A stretch of DNA of 64,000 nt from Oscillospiraceae bacterium (GTDB lineage: Bacteria > Bacillota > Clostridia > Oscillospirales > Oscillospiraceae): NCBI GenBank assembly GCA_017429835.1, contig JAFROD010000007.1, positions 35,704 through 99,703 on the forward strand, in the 5' to 3' direction. The first letter of the stretch is position 1. The number at the start of each line of letters is the position of its first letter. Below, in pieces: positions 1-8,947 of the stretch. The notes beneath the pieces were generated by a model. It did no database searches. It was not told the origin of the DNA and saw nothing but the letters and a program-made list of their open reading frames with translations. The position numbers and the translations under genes are program-made.

Positions 1-88
1 CGCTTGCCGCAAGACGGATTTCAGAACCGATCTCAAACAGGCAGGTTTTCACGCTGCTTGTTCCGAAGTCGTATATGATGATATACAC
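1..88 (-). CDS. FGGY-family carbohydrate kinase, N-terminal fragment cut by window edge
   Basis: A GTG start at 88 follows directly on the TAA stop of the HAD phosphatase gene, with no spacer. The 29 visible residues begin VYIIIYDFGTSSVKTCLFE, which matches the first phosphate-binding loop (DxGTxxxK) of FGGY sugar kinases such as xylulokinase. The substrate cannot be told from this piece. The abutting stop and start suggest translational coupling with the phosphatase, so it is probably the last or a later gene of the SpoIIE-MATE-HAD operon. The rest lies outside the window. Confidence 0.72.
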   Translation of the reverse strand, partial: MYIIIYDFGTSSVKTCLFEIGSEIRLAAS

Positions 89-727
89 TTACGCTTCCTC
101 TTTCAGATGGATGTTCCAGCCCGTGTCGATTTTCTCTTTCACCTTGCTCATGGTTTCTTCGTCCAGTTCCGGCCAATCGACCACGGTGCTGGCGTTGTCG
201 GTCACCAGATAGGCTTTTTCCGCGCATAAGGCGAGCGGCGTATCCGCAAGGGAGTCTGAGTAAAAATTCTCGATCAGCGGAAAGCCGTGGTCAAAGATGT
301 ACTTGGCTTTTTCCCGCGCATACATCAGGTTGTTCAGCAGCACGCCGTATTCGCGGTCGTATTCCGTTGCCATAAACTGCACGCCGAGCCGCTTTGCGAT
401 GGGCTCAATGATGCAGGTCGGCGACGCGCTGATGATGAGATCGTCCGGTCTCTTTTGCGCCAGATACCACGCAGATATCTTCTTCTCATTTTTGTTCCAG
501 TAACGCTCGATCTGCACGTCGAAATCGTCGATCAGCGTCAGATAGCTGAAAAATTTGCGCTGCATCAGGTACTCCGGCATTTTCCCCGTTTTTTTCCGGA
601 TCAGGTTGACGACCGCTTTCGGGAAAAACGTGAACCACAGCTTAGGATGGTGATTCATACACCAAATACAAAAACCGATCGAGCAATCCCCCGCAAAAAC
701 CGTTTTGTCAAAATCGTATACGTTCAT
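89..727 (-). CDS. HAD-IB family phosphatase (SerB-like)
   Basis: A 212-residue cytoplasmic HAD hydrolase. Motif I is DFDKT at residues 5-9 (nucleophile Asp5 and general acid Asp7), motif II is the Ser at about 100 in IISAS, and motif IV is FYSDSLADTP with Asp158 and Asp162. The helical insert between motifs I and II places it in subfamily IB, which includes phosphoserine phosphatases and enzymes acting on phosphorylated alcohols or lipids. An AAGGA ribosome site precedes the ATG. It sits 26 bp after the MATE gene and is followed without a gap by a sugar kinase. The physiological substrate is unknown. Confidence 0.8.
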   Translation of the reverse strand: MNVYDFDKTVFAGDCSIGFCIWCMNHHPKLWFTFFPKAVVNLIRKKTGKMPEYLMQRKFFSYLTLIDDFDVQIERYWNKNEKKISAWYLAQKRPDDLIISASPTCIIEPIAKRLGVQFMATEYDREYGVLLNNLMYAREKAKYIFDHGFPLIENFYSDSLADTPLALCAEKAYLVTDNASTVVDWPELDEETMSKVKEKIDTGWNIHLKEEA

Positions 728-753
728 TATATTTTTTCCTTTCCGTTATCTTT

Positions 754-2466
754 TTACGTGCGGGAAAAACGTATCATATTCCGATTATATCCGGTGGTAA
801 TGAGGTACGCTTTCTCATCGTGCGCTTCCATAAGACCGTTGAGGACAAAGCCGCTGAGTCCCTTGATTTCCGCGTCCGGGTCGGTCAGGTCAAACAGTTT
901 TCCCGAGTCGCGCTCAATGACAAGAACGTGATCGTCTTCGAAGAAAAGCGAAAGCTCGCACAGAACAGGTTTTTTCGACTGTTTGTTGACGTCAAGAACC
1001 GTCAGTACTATTTCTTCCGTAAACAGCGCCGCGCGATTGGCTGTCTCTTTCGGATACTGATGCGAGAGCAGGCAGTCTGCGACTTGTTCGGAGAGCGCAG
1101 ACGCGGCAGCAGTAGTAAGGACGTCGTCCATAACGACGATCTCCGAGCCCATATCTTTTAGCAAGAACGGGAAGTTATCCTTGCCGTATCGCAGGTACAC
1201 AAAGAGATACGCGCAGATCAGCGTCAGGATCGGAGCAACGGCAAAGCCGGCCCACATGCCGTTGATCCCGAAAACGGCGGAGCCGAGGATCGGAAGGAGA
1301 ATGTATAACAGACCGTTCTGAAAGCACGCGAAGCAAGTCGCCATACCGATACGGTCGATCAGCATATAGTAAGAAGTGGTCAGCGACACCGTACTGCAGA
1401 ATATAAATCCGAGACATACGATCCGAATTGCCGTTATCGAAGAATCAAGCGTGGCTCCCCCGGTCACACCGAACAGGCCGCAGAACTGCTTTGCAAATAT
1501 CATAATCAGCAAGGTTGCCACTGCGCCTTCCGCGATCGCGGCTTTTATGGCAGATTTCATCACTCTTTTTATGAGCTTGTGATTCTTTTCCCCGAAATAG
1601 GTGCCGATCAGCGGCTGCATTGCCATCCCAACGCCGTCCATAACGACGCCGAACTCGATCAGACTGACGACCACGGCAAGCGCTACCAGACCGGAATCGC
1701 CGTAGTTGCGCGAAATAAACCCTATCATTACATAGTCCATCAAGCCCCAGCAGATATATACGGACGAATCCACGATGCTGTACTTTGAAGTCAATAAAAA
1801 GTCCTTGACAGACAAATGCCAAACGAAGTGCAGCGTGTTTTTCTTTCGGAAGAAATGCCCGAGGCAGACAAGGATACCGAGACTGTTTCCGATCACGGAG
1901 CCTAAAATGATACCCGTCATTCCGAGGAATTTTGTCAGGATGATCGAGCAGATGATGTTCCCGCCAATCTGGAACCCATAGCAGATATTGTTGCAGAGCT
2001 CGTCCCCGTCGCTGTAGACCATCTGTTCAAGATAGAAGATCACAATGGTCAGAAAAGCGTTGATCGGAACGAACCGGTAGTACTGAAGTGCTTGTTCCAG
2101 CGTGTCGCCCGTAACGCCGCTCACGCTGAAATACGTATTTTGGAAGAAGAAAATCAAAAGCGCCGAGAGCAGTCCGATGCCGATGCTGATAATGAGCCCC
2201 TGTCCGTAGATCTCGTCGGCGCGGCGTTTCTTCATCGCTCCGACCTCGCGGGTAAAAACGATACCGACGCCCGTAGAGACCAGATCTCCGAAAAAGGTAA
2301 CGACGGCGGTAATCGGCGTGATCGCGTTAATTCCGGCAACACCCGCTTCGCCTATGAAAAATCCGGCGATGATGCTGTCGCTGAGCAGCATCAAATACAT
2401 CACCGCCTTGGTGAAGGTACCGGATATCAGCATGGAGCCGAATTTCTTTTCACAAAACCCTTTCAT
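754..2466 (-). CDS. MATE-family efflux transporter with C-terminal RsbW-like ATPase domain
   Basis: About 570 residues. Residues 1-435 are a MATE exporter with roughly twelve membrane segments (opening GTFTKAVMYLMLLSDSIIAG). MATE proteins normally end near 450 residues; here another 130 follow. That tail has the layout of a GHKL/HATPase domain of the anti-sigma (RsbW) type: an N-box-like helix (TEEIVLTVLDVN), a D-x-G strand (IERDSGKLFDLTDP) and a G-rich helix with a final strand (GLSGFVLNGLMEA). The N-box Asn is replaced by Thr, so ATP binding may be weak or lost. The ATG at 2466 is preferred over the GTG at 2475 that overlaps the SpoIIE stop. It is co-transcribed with the SpoIIE phosphatase. 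Cargo unknown. Confidence 0.85.
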   Translation of the reverse strand: MKGFCEKKFGSMLISGTFTKAVMYLMLLSDSIIAGFFIGEAGVAGINAITPITAVVTFFGDLVSTGVGIVFTREVGAMKKRRADEIYGQGLIISIGIGLLSALLIFFFQNTYFSVSGVTGDTLEQALQYYRFVPINAFLTIVIFYLEQMVYSDGDELCNNICYGFQIGGNIICSIILTKFLGMTGIILGSVIGNSLGILVCLGHFFRKKNTLHFVWHLSVKDFLLTSKYSIVDSSVYICWGLMDYVMIGFISRNYGDSGLVALAVVVSLIEFGVVMDGVGMAMQPLIGTYFGEKNHKLIKRVMKSAIKAAIAEGAVATLLIMIFAKQFCGLFGVTGGATLDSSITAIRIVCLGFIFCSTVSLTTSYYMLIDRIGMATCFACFQNGLLYILLPILGSAVFGINGMWAGFAVAPILTLICAYLFVYLRYGKDNFPFLLKDMGSEIVVMDDVLTTAAASALSEQVADCLLSHQYPKETANRAALFTEEIVLTVLDVNKQSKKPVLCELSLFFEDDHVLVIERDSGKLFDLTDPDAEIKGLSGFVLNGLMEAHDEKAYLITTGYNRNMIRFSRT

Positions 2467-2471
2467 AGAAA

Positions 2472-3989
2472 TCACTTCTTTTTTCTGTATTCCAAACAGA
2501 GCATTGTCAGATCGTCAAACTGCTCGGCGGCGCCGACAAATTCGTCGACCGATGCACGGACGGTCCGGAGGATCTCCTTCGGAGTTGCCTCCGCCTCGGA
2601 GTTGAGCGCGGCAAGCATTCTGTCTGTGCCGAACAGTTCCTTATTTGCGTCGGTCGCCTCCGGCACGCCGTCAGTATAGACGAAGATCTTGTCTCCCGTT
2701 TCAAACTGGATCTCGTAGTCGCGGTACCTTGCGCCCTCCATGCCGCCGAGCACGAAGCCGTGCTTGTCCTTGAGCAGCTCGAATGCTCCGTCGTGGTAAA
2801 TCGCCGGGTACTCGTGCCCTGCGCTTGCACAGGTCATTTTGCCGGTGGAAAGCTCCAGAATGCCGATCCAGGTGGTCACGAACATCTCCATCTTGTTCTG
2901 GGCGCAGAGCGAATCGTTCGCCCGTTTCAGTACCTCCGCCGCGCTGATTCCGAGCATGGCGAAGTTCTGGACGACCGTCTTGGAGATCATCATGAAGAGC
3001 GCGGCAGGCACGCCCTTTCCGCTGACGTCCGCAATGACAACGCCGAGGTGATCGGGGTCAATCATAAAGAAATCGTAGAAATCGCCGCCGACCTCCTTGG
3101 CGGGGTCCATGCTGGCGTAGAGGTCGAACTCCTCCCTATCCGGGAAAGCCGGGAAGATCGAGGGAAGCATGCTCGCTTGGATCTCCGTCGCCATGTTGAG
3201 CTCGGTCTGCGTCGCCGCCAGTTTGCTGCTCCGGTCGTTGAAGATGATGCAGTACATAATGATCAGCGACATCAGGATCATTCCGTATTGAGACGCTTCG
3301 CCGAACGCTCCCCCGACCAATACGTAGTTTACGATCGGCAAAAAGATAAACGTCAGACCGGCTGCCTTCTGATTGCGCGGGTTTTCGCTTCGGATAATGA
3401 GGATCGCCGTAATAAGCGACGCCACGAGCAAGTAGATATCCTCCGCAAAAGAAGCCCCCGTCGCGGAATACATTCCGCTCTCATCGATCAGGAAGGTGAC
3501 CGGATAGAGAATGTTGGATAATATGACCAGATTTTCAAGCACGAGCAGAATAGGAATCCCTTTGTCCGCCCAGAGCGTAAGTTTTCCCTTGAAGCCGAGG
3601 GTCCTTTTCATATACTGATAGAAGAAATAGATCATCGCCAGATCAAAGAGCTTGCTGAACAGGACGAACAGGAACGTGAAAACGCGCCGCTCCGGCACGC
3701 CTAACACATAGTAAAGGAGAAAATTCACCGCAAAGCTTGCGCTCACAAAAACGGTCAGGGTCCTGAACGCCTTTGCGCCGTCCCCGTCCTGCTTCATACA
3801 GCCGAAATACAACGCCGCGCAGACAAGCGCGCCCAGTACGTCGATGCCGCAATCATACAGGTACAGCTGCATTCTCTCATAGTCTTTTGTCGCATAAAAA
3901 ATGACGCAAGTCATTCCGACCATCAGCAGCGCGACCGCTACCGTAAAACCCAGTCCGAGCCGCACTTGATGTTTTTGAAGCTTTTTCAT
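2472..3989 (-). CDS. Membrane-anchored SpoIIE/RsbU-type PP2C protein phosphatase
   Basis: 505 residues. The N-terminal half has about seven or eight hydrophobic segments. The cytoplasmic half (about 265-505) is a SpoIIE-type PP2C phosphatase with metal-binding aspartates visible in VGGDFYDFF, VIADVSGKGV, VYTDGVPEA and QFDDLTML. Such enzymes dephosphorylate STAS-domain anti-anti-sigma proteins in partner switching. No STAS protein or sigma factor is visible here, but two neighbouring genes carry RsbW-like domains. The ATG at 3989 follows GGAAGAGGAG. Upstream in-frame ATGs at 4086/4083 lie at or before the expected transcription start of the promoter at 4088-4116 and are rejected. Confidence 0.88.
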   Translation of the reverse strand: MKKLQKHQVRLGLGFTVAVALLMVGMTCVIFYATKDYERMQLYLYDCGIDVLGALVCAALYFGCMKQDGDGAKAFRTLTVFVSASFAVNFLLYYVLGVPERRVFTFLFVLFSKLFDLAMIYFFYQYMKRTLGFKGKLTLWADKGIPILLVLENLVILSNILYPVTFLIDESGMYSATGASFAEDIYLLVASLITAILIIRSENPRNQKAAGLTFIFLPIVNYVLVGGAFGEASQYGMILMSLIIMYCIIFNDRSSKLAATQTELNMATEIQASMLPSIFPAFPDREEFDLYASMDPAKEVGGDFYDFFMIDPDHLGVVIADVSGKGVPAALFMMISKTVVQNFAMLGISAAEVLKRANDSLCAQNKMEMFVTTWIGILELSTGKMTCASAGHEYPAIYHDGAFELLKDKHGFVLGGMEGARYRDYEIQFETGDKIFVYTDGVPEATDANKELFGTDRMLAALNSEAEATPKEILRTVRASVDEFVGAAEQFDDLTMLCLEYRKKK

Positions 3990-4087
3990 CCCGTTTCTCC
4001 TCTTCCGGTTTCGCAACGCCGCAAGACCGCCCAAAGCGGTCCGCCTGCGCTTCCCCTCCGATTTCAGTTTATACTTATTCATCATTA

Positions 4088-4116
4088 TTGTATTGTTTTT
4101 CTTTCTTTCCGTCAAT
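4088..4116 (-). promoter_or_regulatory. Sigma-A promoter of the SpoIIE-MATE-HAD-kinase unit
   Basis: On the minus strand TTGACG (4116-4111), a 17-nt spacer and TACAAT (4093-4088). It points to transcription starting near 4081 and a leader of about 90 nt to the SpoIIE ATG at 3989. It lies downstream of a strong terminator, so the phosphatase unit can be expressed apart from the ligase unit. Confidence 0.75.
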
Positions 4117-4174
4117 AGGGGTTTCCAAAATGTCAAACTTTTTTTCGGCAAGCCGATCCTGCCGAAAAATAGCA

Positions 4175-4214
4175 ATGCCCCCGGCAGAATCGGGGCGCGA
4201 TCTGCCGGGGGCAT
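4175..4214 (-). terminator. Intrinsic terminator of the ligase/condensation operon
   Basis: Two perfect 14-bp arms (4175-4188 and 4201-4214, ATGCCCCCGGCAGA) around a 12-nt loop. On the minus strand the stem is followed by TGCTATTTTT. It lies about 50 bp after the stop at 4266. Confidence 0.85.
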
Positions 4215-4265
4215 GGATTGGAAATTCTCATTCTGCGCTTGTCGGGTTTATCGGCTGTAGGGCTG

Positions 4266-5573
4266 TTACATCCCTTCCCGCCATGCGGTCAGAGCGAGGG
4301 TGAAGCACTGCTCCCCGATTCGCTGCGCGGGCAGGTCGTACGCCCGGAAGGCTTCTTCCAGCGCGTCCATCAGCGGCGTGACGTCGCTGCAGGCGAGGCA
4401 GTCGATCCGGAAACGCCTGTGATGCTCGATCATGTTGATGTGCAGGGTGTTTCCCGCGGCGGGCGAGCAGAGGAAGCGTACGTCGGTCATTTGATCGGAG
4501 TATTCCGTCTCGTGCAGCCTGCCGATATAATCCGTATAGAAGGTGTCATGGCAGACCGTCATGAAGCCGGCGGGCTTGCGCAGTTCCTCCCAATAATCGT
4601 TTCCCTCCATCATCCTCTGGCGGTACATCTGACCGATTCGGTTATAAATGCTGCGGAAGAGATCCGGCGCCATCTGCTGCTTCAGCACGCCCCGCAGGGC
4701 GCCGGCACGGGCGGCGAAGGGCAGCGCGTCCATGGGCGTTCCGGTGAGGGGCAGCACGGCGCGGCTGGAGCAGTTCTTAAAGGTTTCCTCGCAGCCCAGC
4801 ATCCGGCGGATGGAAACGGGAATATTGGCGAAAATCGGCGCGTCGGCGTCCGGGTGCTTTTTTAGGATCGCTTCTCCCATTAGCATGGAAAGCGCGACCA
4901 CGGGGGACGTGCCGTTCGCCTTCACAAAGCCCATGAACGCCTCGGAGGGAATGGAAAAGCCGTATTCCTGCACTTCTCCGCCGGGCGTCGCAACGATGTC
5001 GGGCAGGTGATAGGGCTTGGGCTGCTCCCTGCGCTCCGGCATTTGGAAATCGGGAGAAACCTCATAGGCTTTGGAGAGCGGCTCGAAGGTCTCCGCGTCT
5101 GACATGACTTCCTTGTCCGTGCGGACGCCGTTCGCCTCGTATTCCACGCCGTCCTTCCTGCAGTAGTAATGGTACAGAACGGATTCGATAAACGCGTTGA
5201 CGCCCTGCCCGTCGCAGAAGCCGTGGAACATGGAAAACCAGGTGATATTTCCGTCCCACGTCACGTCGAGCATATGATAATTCGTCTCCGGACCGCCCAC
5301 GCGGCGCAGGGAGGCGGTATGCCCCACCTCCATCGGCAGCGGGTTTTTCGCATACCAGACCGCCGCCTTTTCCACCGTAAAGCTGTCCGCCAGATACGGC
5401 ATCCGCGTCAGGGTCCTGTTCACCGCCTGCTGGAGCAGTTCCCCGTTGATCTCATCCCGATGGGTGATCTCCACCACGTAGGTGGGAATATCCATGGGCA
5501 GATAGACGTAGGGGCTGGCGGAAAGGGCAAGCTCCTTCTTCTCAAAGCTCTGGCGTTGATTGCTCAATTTCAT
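4266..5573 (-). CDS. Condensation/alcohol-acetyltransferase-like protein (second paralogue)
   Basis: About 435 residues, no signal peptide. The motif MFHGFCDG (His117-x3-Asp121-Gly) corresponds to the HxxxDG active site of the chloramphenicol-acetyltransferase / NRPS condensation / alcohol acetyltransferase superfamily, where the His promotes attack on an acyl thioester. It is a paralogue of the next gene upstream: both share the NYHMLDVT stretch and place the motif at the same residue number. The ATG at 5573 is preferred because AAGGAG sits just before it; the ATG at 5591 overlaps the upstream stop but has no good ribosome site. It probably acts with the adenylating enzyme of the same operon. 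The acceptor is unknown. Confidence 0.78.
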   Translation of the reverse strand: MKLSNQRQSFEKKELALSASPYVYLPMDIPTYVVEITHRDEINGELLQQAVNRTLTRMPYLADSFTVEKAAVWYAKNPLPMEVGHTASLRRVGGPETNYHMLDVTWDGNITWFSMFHGFCDGQGVNAFIESVLYHYYCRKDGVEYEANGVRTDKEVMSDAETFEPLSKAYEVSPDFQMPERREQPKPYHLPDIVATPGGEVQEYGFSIPSEAFMGFVKANGTSPVVALSMLMGEAILKKHPDADAPIFANIPVSIRRMLGCEETFKNCSSRAVLPLTGTPMDALPFAARAGALRGVLKQQMAPDLFRSIYNRIGQMYRQRMMEGNDYWEELRKPAGFMTVCHDTFYTDYIGRLHETEYSDQMTDVRFLCSPAAGNTLHINMIEHHRRFRIDCLACSDVTPLMDALEEAFRAYDLPAQRIGEQCFTLALTAWREGM

Positions 5574-5587
5574 TCTCTCCTTACGAT

Positions 5588-6895
5588 TCATCTTCGATTC
5601 TCGGACGGCAGCTCCACCACGGGATTCAGGTACGATTCATAGGGCATCTTCTCATATGGGATGCCCAGCTCGTCCAGAATCGCGGCGAATCCCAGATAAT
5701 AACGGTCGGACGCCACGGTCTGGGTAAAGTTGATATGGAAATAACCTGCCGTCTCGCTCATCAACACAAACGTGGCGCCGTTGGGTGGCGGCGCGTTCAG
5801 ATACCGCACGTCGGTGATCTGGTCGGCGTAATCATTGCAGCGCAGGCTGCCCACATAGTCAACGTAGAAGGTGTCCTGGGGTTTGTTCTCGCCCATCGCC
5901 AGCAGCTTCGTCTTCAAACCGTAGGTGGGCATTTTTGCGCCAAGATGGATGAGCGTGTTCATACCCGCGCAGACAAGCGGCAGAAGCTCGCCGTTCATCT
6001 GCTCCTTCAAGGCGATCCGAAGCCTTCCTGCCAGCGCGCCGGCGGTCAGAATGCGGGCCTTCTCCGGCTTGGTGGGGAGAAACAGGGCGGCAGTACAGTT
6101 TTTGAAGGTTTTCTCGACATGAAAGGTTTTGCGCAAAGACGCGGGAAGCACGCACATGATGACGCCTTTCCGGATCTCGTTCTCGCGGGCGATGGACTGA
6201 GTCATGATGGCGGCTGCCGCTGTGGCGGGTGAAGCGCCGTTCTTTTTGCACCAACCCAGAAAATCCTCCGTTTTCACCCGCAAGGGAAGCGCGTACATCT
6301 TCTCCACCGTCTGACCCTGCAGCTCCGGCAGGCGGAAGCGTTTCTCACTTCCCAGCATCGTCCGGAGCTTTTTGGTGTCTGCCTTGCGCTTTTCGGCGTG
6401 GATATCCGCCAGCTCCTCCGGGTCATAGGGGATCTTTTCGGTATAGATGCCCTCGTCGCTGTATTCCTTCCCGTCCTTCAGGCAGACGTAGTGGTACAGC
6501 ACAGCCTCGATAAAGCGATTGAGCCCCAATCCGTCGCACAGACCGTGGAACATGGCAAAGGAGATCCTGTTCTCCCAGTACGTCACGTCCAGCATGTGGT
6601 AATTGGTGATCTCCCCGCCAATAACCCGCGGCTCTTTGCTCTCCGCCACTAAAAAGGGCAGGTCGTTGTCAGCGTAGTAATAGAGCCCCTTTTTCCGCAC
6701 AAAGGTTGACCGGTAATACGGCAGGCGCTGCAGCGTCTTGTCCACCGCCTGCTGAAGCAGATCTCCGCGGATCGCTTCCGAAAGGCTTACCTCCACGATG
6801 TAACTGCGCTTTCTCGCTTTGCCGTAGAATTGGGTGGAGCCGGCGGCGTTCCATTCCTTTGCCTCGAATCTGGGCGAAGTATTCTGCTGTGCCAT
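5588..6895 (-). CDS. Condensation/alcohol-acetyltransferase-like protein (first paralogue)
   Basis: About 435 residues. HGLCDG gives His117 and Asp121 of the HxxxDG motif. The fold hints (N-terminal EVSLSEAIRGDLLQQAVDKTLQRLPYY resembles the first condensation-domain helix; a later DFYVDYVGS-like segment) are shared with its downstream paralogue. Start candidates are GTG 6898 and ATG 6895, both after AAAGGAG that lies inside the end of the ligase gene, so translation is probably coupled. Two tandem paralogues may work as a heterodimer or act on two acceptors; this is inference. Confidence 0.78.
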   Translation of the reverse strand: MAQQNTSPRFEAKEWNAAGSTQFYGKARKRSYIVEVSLSEAIRGDLLQQAVDKTLQRLPYYRSTFVRKKGLYYYADNDLPFLVAESKEPRVIGGEITNYHMLDVTYWENRISFAMFHGLCDGLGLNRFIEAVLYHYVCLKDGKEYSDEGIYTEKIPYDPEELADIHAEKRKADTKKLRTMLGSEKRFRLPELQGQTVEKMYALPLRVKTEDFLGWCKKNGASPATAAAAIMTQSIARENEIRKGVIMCVLPASLRKTFHVEKTFKNCTAALFLPTKPEKARILTAGALAGRLRIALKEQMNGELLPLVCAGMNTLIHLGAKMPTYGLKTKLLAMGENKPQDTFYVDYVGSLRCNDYADQITDVRYLNAPPPNGATFVLMSETAGYFHINFTQTVASDRYYLGFAAILDELGIPYEKMPYESYLNPVVELPSENRR

Positions 6896-6898
6896 CAC

Positions 6899-8890
6899 TC
6901 AATCGTCTCCTTTGCTCTTCAGTAAAAACTCCTGGATGCTGAATTCGTTTTCATACAGAAAATCCATGCAGTAAACGGGCTTGCCGTCAAGGTAGTCGGT
7001 ATGGAAATCGCTGACTGCCTTCAGGATGATTTTGGCGCTCATGGAGGTATCCCGGCGCTTGTCGATAAAGTATTCCGCGCCGCTGTCGCTGAAGGACACC
7101 CGCAGCCATTCCGGCATCAGGGTGATTTTCACGCGGATATCCCCGGCGGCGGAATAGGCGTCCAGAATACGCTCGGTCAGCATTTCCTCCACCGCCAGGC
7201 GGATGGACAGCGCCCGCCGCATGTTATACCCGACGGCGCTCGCCAGTTCATTGACCAGGCTGGTGACCGGCACGATGGCGTAGCTGCTGTTTTTCACCAC
7301 GAGGTCGAACACCGTCACGCCGCCCGCAAGCTCTTCGTCCACCTCCAAAGCGCGAAGGCGGCGCAGCAGATCGGTCCGCAGCGCGCGCTGATCGATCTTG
7401 CCGTTTACGTTCAAGGGGAATTGTTCGTACAGGAAAATGTGGGAGGGGATCTTGAAGCGGGCGAGCCTGCTCCGCAGGTCGGTCTTAATCTTCTCGGGGT
7501 CGAAGCCCGTTTCGCCGCCTGTCATGGTGACGCAGGCTTCCACGCTTTCGCCGTAAATGGGGTGCGGCGCGCCCATGACCTTGACGTCCCGCACGTTTTC
7601 CACCTGATTCAGCGCATTTTCGATCTCCGAGGGAGAGATATTTTCTCCGCCCCGGATGATTACGTCCTTGATGCGTCCGGACAGATGCAGAAAGCCCTCC
7701 GGGTCGAAATAGCCCAAATCTCCGGTGTGCAGCCAGCCGTTTTCGTCGATCGGCTGCTTTTCCGGCGGCAGCTTGTCGTACCCGTTCATCAGGTTGTCGC
7801 CGCGCGCCACCACCTCGCCGATCTCGCCCTTTGGCAGGAAGCCGCCCCTGCCGTCTGCAATGCGGACGTCCAGCCCCTCGACGGGCTTGCCCACGGTCTG
7901 CGCCCGCTTTTCGACCAGATCGCCCGGGCGCACCATGGTCAGCGGCGCGGCTTCGCTTTGCCCGTACATGTTGATGAAGGTGGCGTTGGCAAATTGCAGC
8001 TCCAGACGCATCATCTGCACCGGGGTGGACATGCCGCCCGCGATCATGCAAAGCCGCAGATGCGGCGCCGCGTTCTCCTCGAAGCCTTCTGCCTCCGCCA
8101 GCGCCAGATAGACCGCGCCGACCGCCGCCATATCGGACAGACGGTGCGCGCCGATCTCCCGCAGCAGCGTATCCGGCTTGTAGTTGGCGGGCAGACACAC
8201 CGTCGCTCCCCGGCACAAATACGCGTAGCTCATAAGCAGACCCAGAATATGGAACAGCGGCACTGCCACGCAGACGCTGCGCCCGGCGGAGTCCGCGATG
8301 TTCCCGTTGAAAGCGTCCGCGTCAAAGGAAAGCGCCCGCTGGGAGATCTGCACCGCCTTGGGCTTGGAGGTGGTGCCGGAGGTGAAGATAATAAACGCCG
8401 TATCCTTCGCTTCGTCCTCGGTGCGGGCGTCCGGCTCTTCCGCGCCGTCCGGGAAGGCGGTTGCCAAATCCAGCACGGACGGACGAATATCCAGGCAGCG
8501 GCTTTCGCCAATGCCGGTCAGAGCGGCAAGCTTCCGCATGGCGTCCGGCTCCTTTTTCGTCTCCCCATTGTCGCCGCAGAGCAGGAAGTCCGTTTCCGTC
8601 ATGGAAAGCAGCTCGCGCGCATCCTCGGCGCTCATGCTGTAGTTCAGCAGGACGGCAGTGCCGCCCGCTTGCACGACGGCGAAAAAGGCGATGAGCCAGT
8701 TGGCGCAGTTATAGCCCCACAGCGCGACTCGGCTGCCTTTTCCGACGCCCATTTCGCGCAGCTTTTTGTTCAGTCCGTCGATTCCCCGATACAGCTCGGC
8801 GTAGGTGCAGCTTGTACCGCCGCTCACGATGGCAGGTCTGCCGGGATCCTCGCGGCTCAGCCGCGAAGAGAACAGCGCGCTCTTTTTCAT
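6899..8890 (-). CDS. Acyl-CoA ligase (AMP-binding) fused to degenerate RsbW-like ATPase domain
   Basis: 663 residues. Residues 1-510 form an ANL-family adenylating enzyme: A3 loop FTSGTTSKPK (169-178), A5 MYGQSEA (308-314), A7 LHTGDLGYFD (387-396), A8 GRIKDVIIRGGENISPSEIE (405-424) and the A10 lysine in NGKID (497-501). It should activate a carboxylic acid as acyl-AMP and pass it to CoA or another thiol. Residues 525-655 are extra: NELASAVGYNMRRA, an N-box-like LAVEEMLTERI, and a D-x-G strand VSFSDSG, as in anti-sigma HATPase domains. The N-box Asn is Glu. No carrier protein gene is visible nearby. First gene of the operon; GAGGGA precedes the ATG. Confidence 0.87.
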   Translation of the reverse strand: MKKSALFSSRLSREDPGRPAIVSGGTSCTYAELYRGIDGLNKKLREMGVGKGSRVALWGYNCANWLIAFFAVVQAGGTAVLLNYSMSAEDARELLSMTETDFLLCGDNGETKKEPDAMRKLAALTGIGESRCLDIRPSVLDLATAFPDGAEEPDARTEDEAKDTAFIIFTSGTTSKPKAVQISQRALSFDADAFNGNIADSAGRSVCVAVPLFHILGLLMSYAYLCRGATVCLPANYKPDTLLREIGAHRLSDMAAVGAVYLALAEAEGFEENAAPHLRLCMIAGGMSTPVQMMRLELQFANATFINMYGQSEAAPLTMVRPGDLVEKRAQTVGKPVEGLDVRIADGRGGFLPKGEIGEVVARGDNLMNGYDKLPPEKQPIDENGWLHTGDLGYFDPEGFLHLSGRIKDVIIRGGENISPSEIENALNQVENVRDVKVMGAPHPIYGESVEACVTMTGGETGFDPEKIKTDLRSRLARFKIPSHIFLYEQFPLNVNGKIDQRALRTDLLRRLRALEVDEELAGGVTVFDLVVKNSSYAIVPVTSLVNELASAVGYNMRRALSIRLAVEEMLTERILDAYSAAGDIRVKITLMPEWLRVSFSDSGAEYFIDKRRDTSMSAKIILKAVSDFHTDYLDGKPVYCMDFLYENEFSIQEFLLKSKGDD

Positions 8891-8947
8891 TCCCTCACAT
8901 CCTTGTCTGCGAAAGCTTTGTTATGCAGGTATTCTTTCTCATTCAGT

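Noticed and set aside
4083..4214. Longer N-terminus of the SpoIIE protein starting at 4214 or 4086
   Set aside because: The extension runs through the terminator and the promoter -10/-35 boxes; the ATG at 3989 has a good ribosome site and a normal membrane start.
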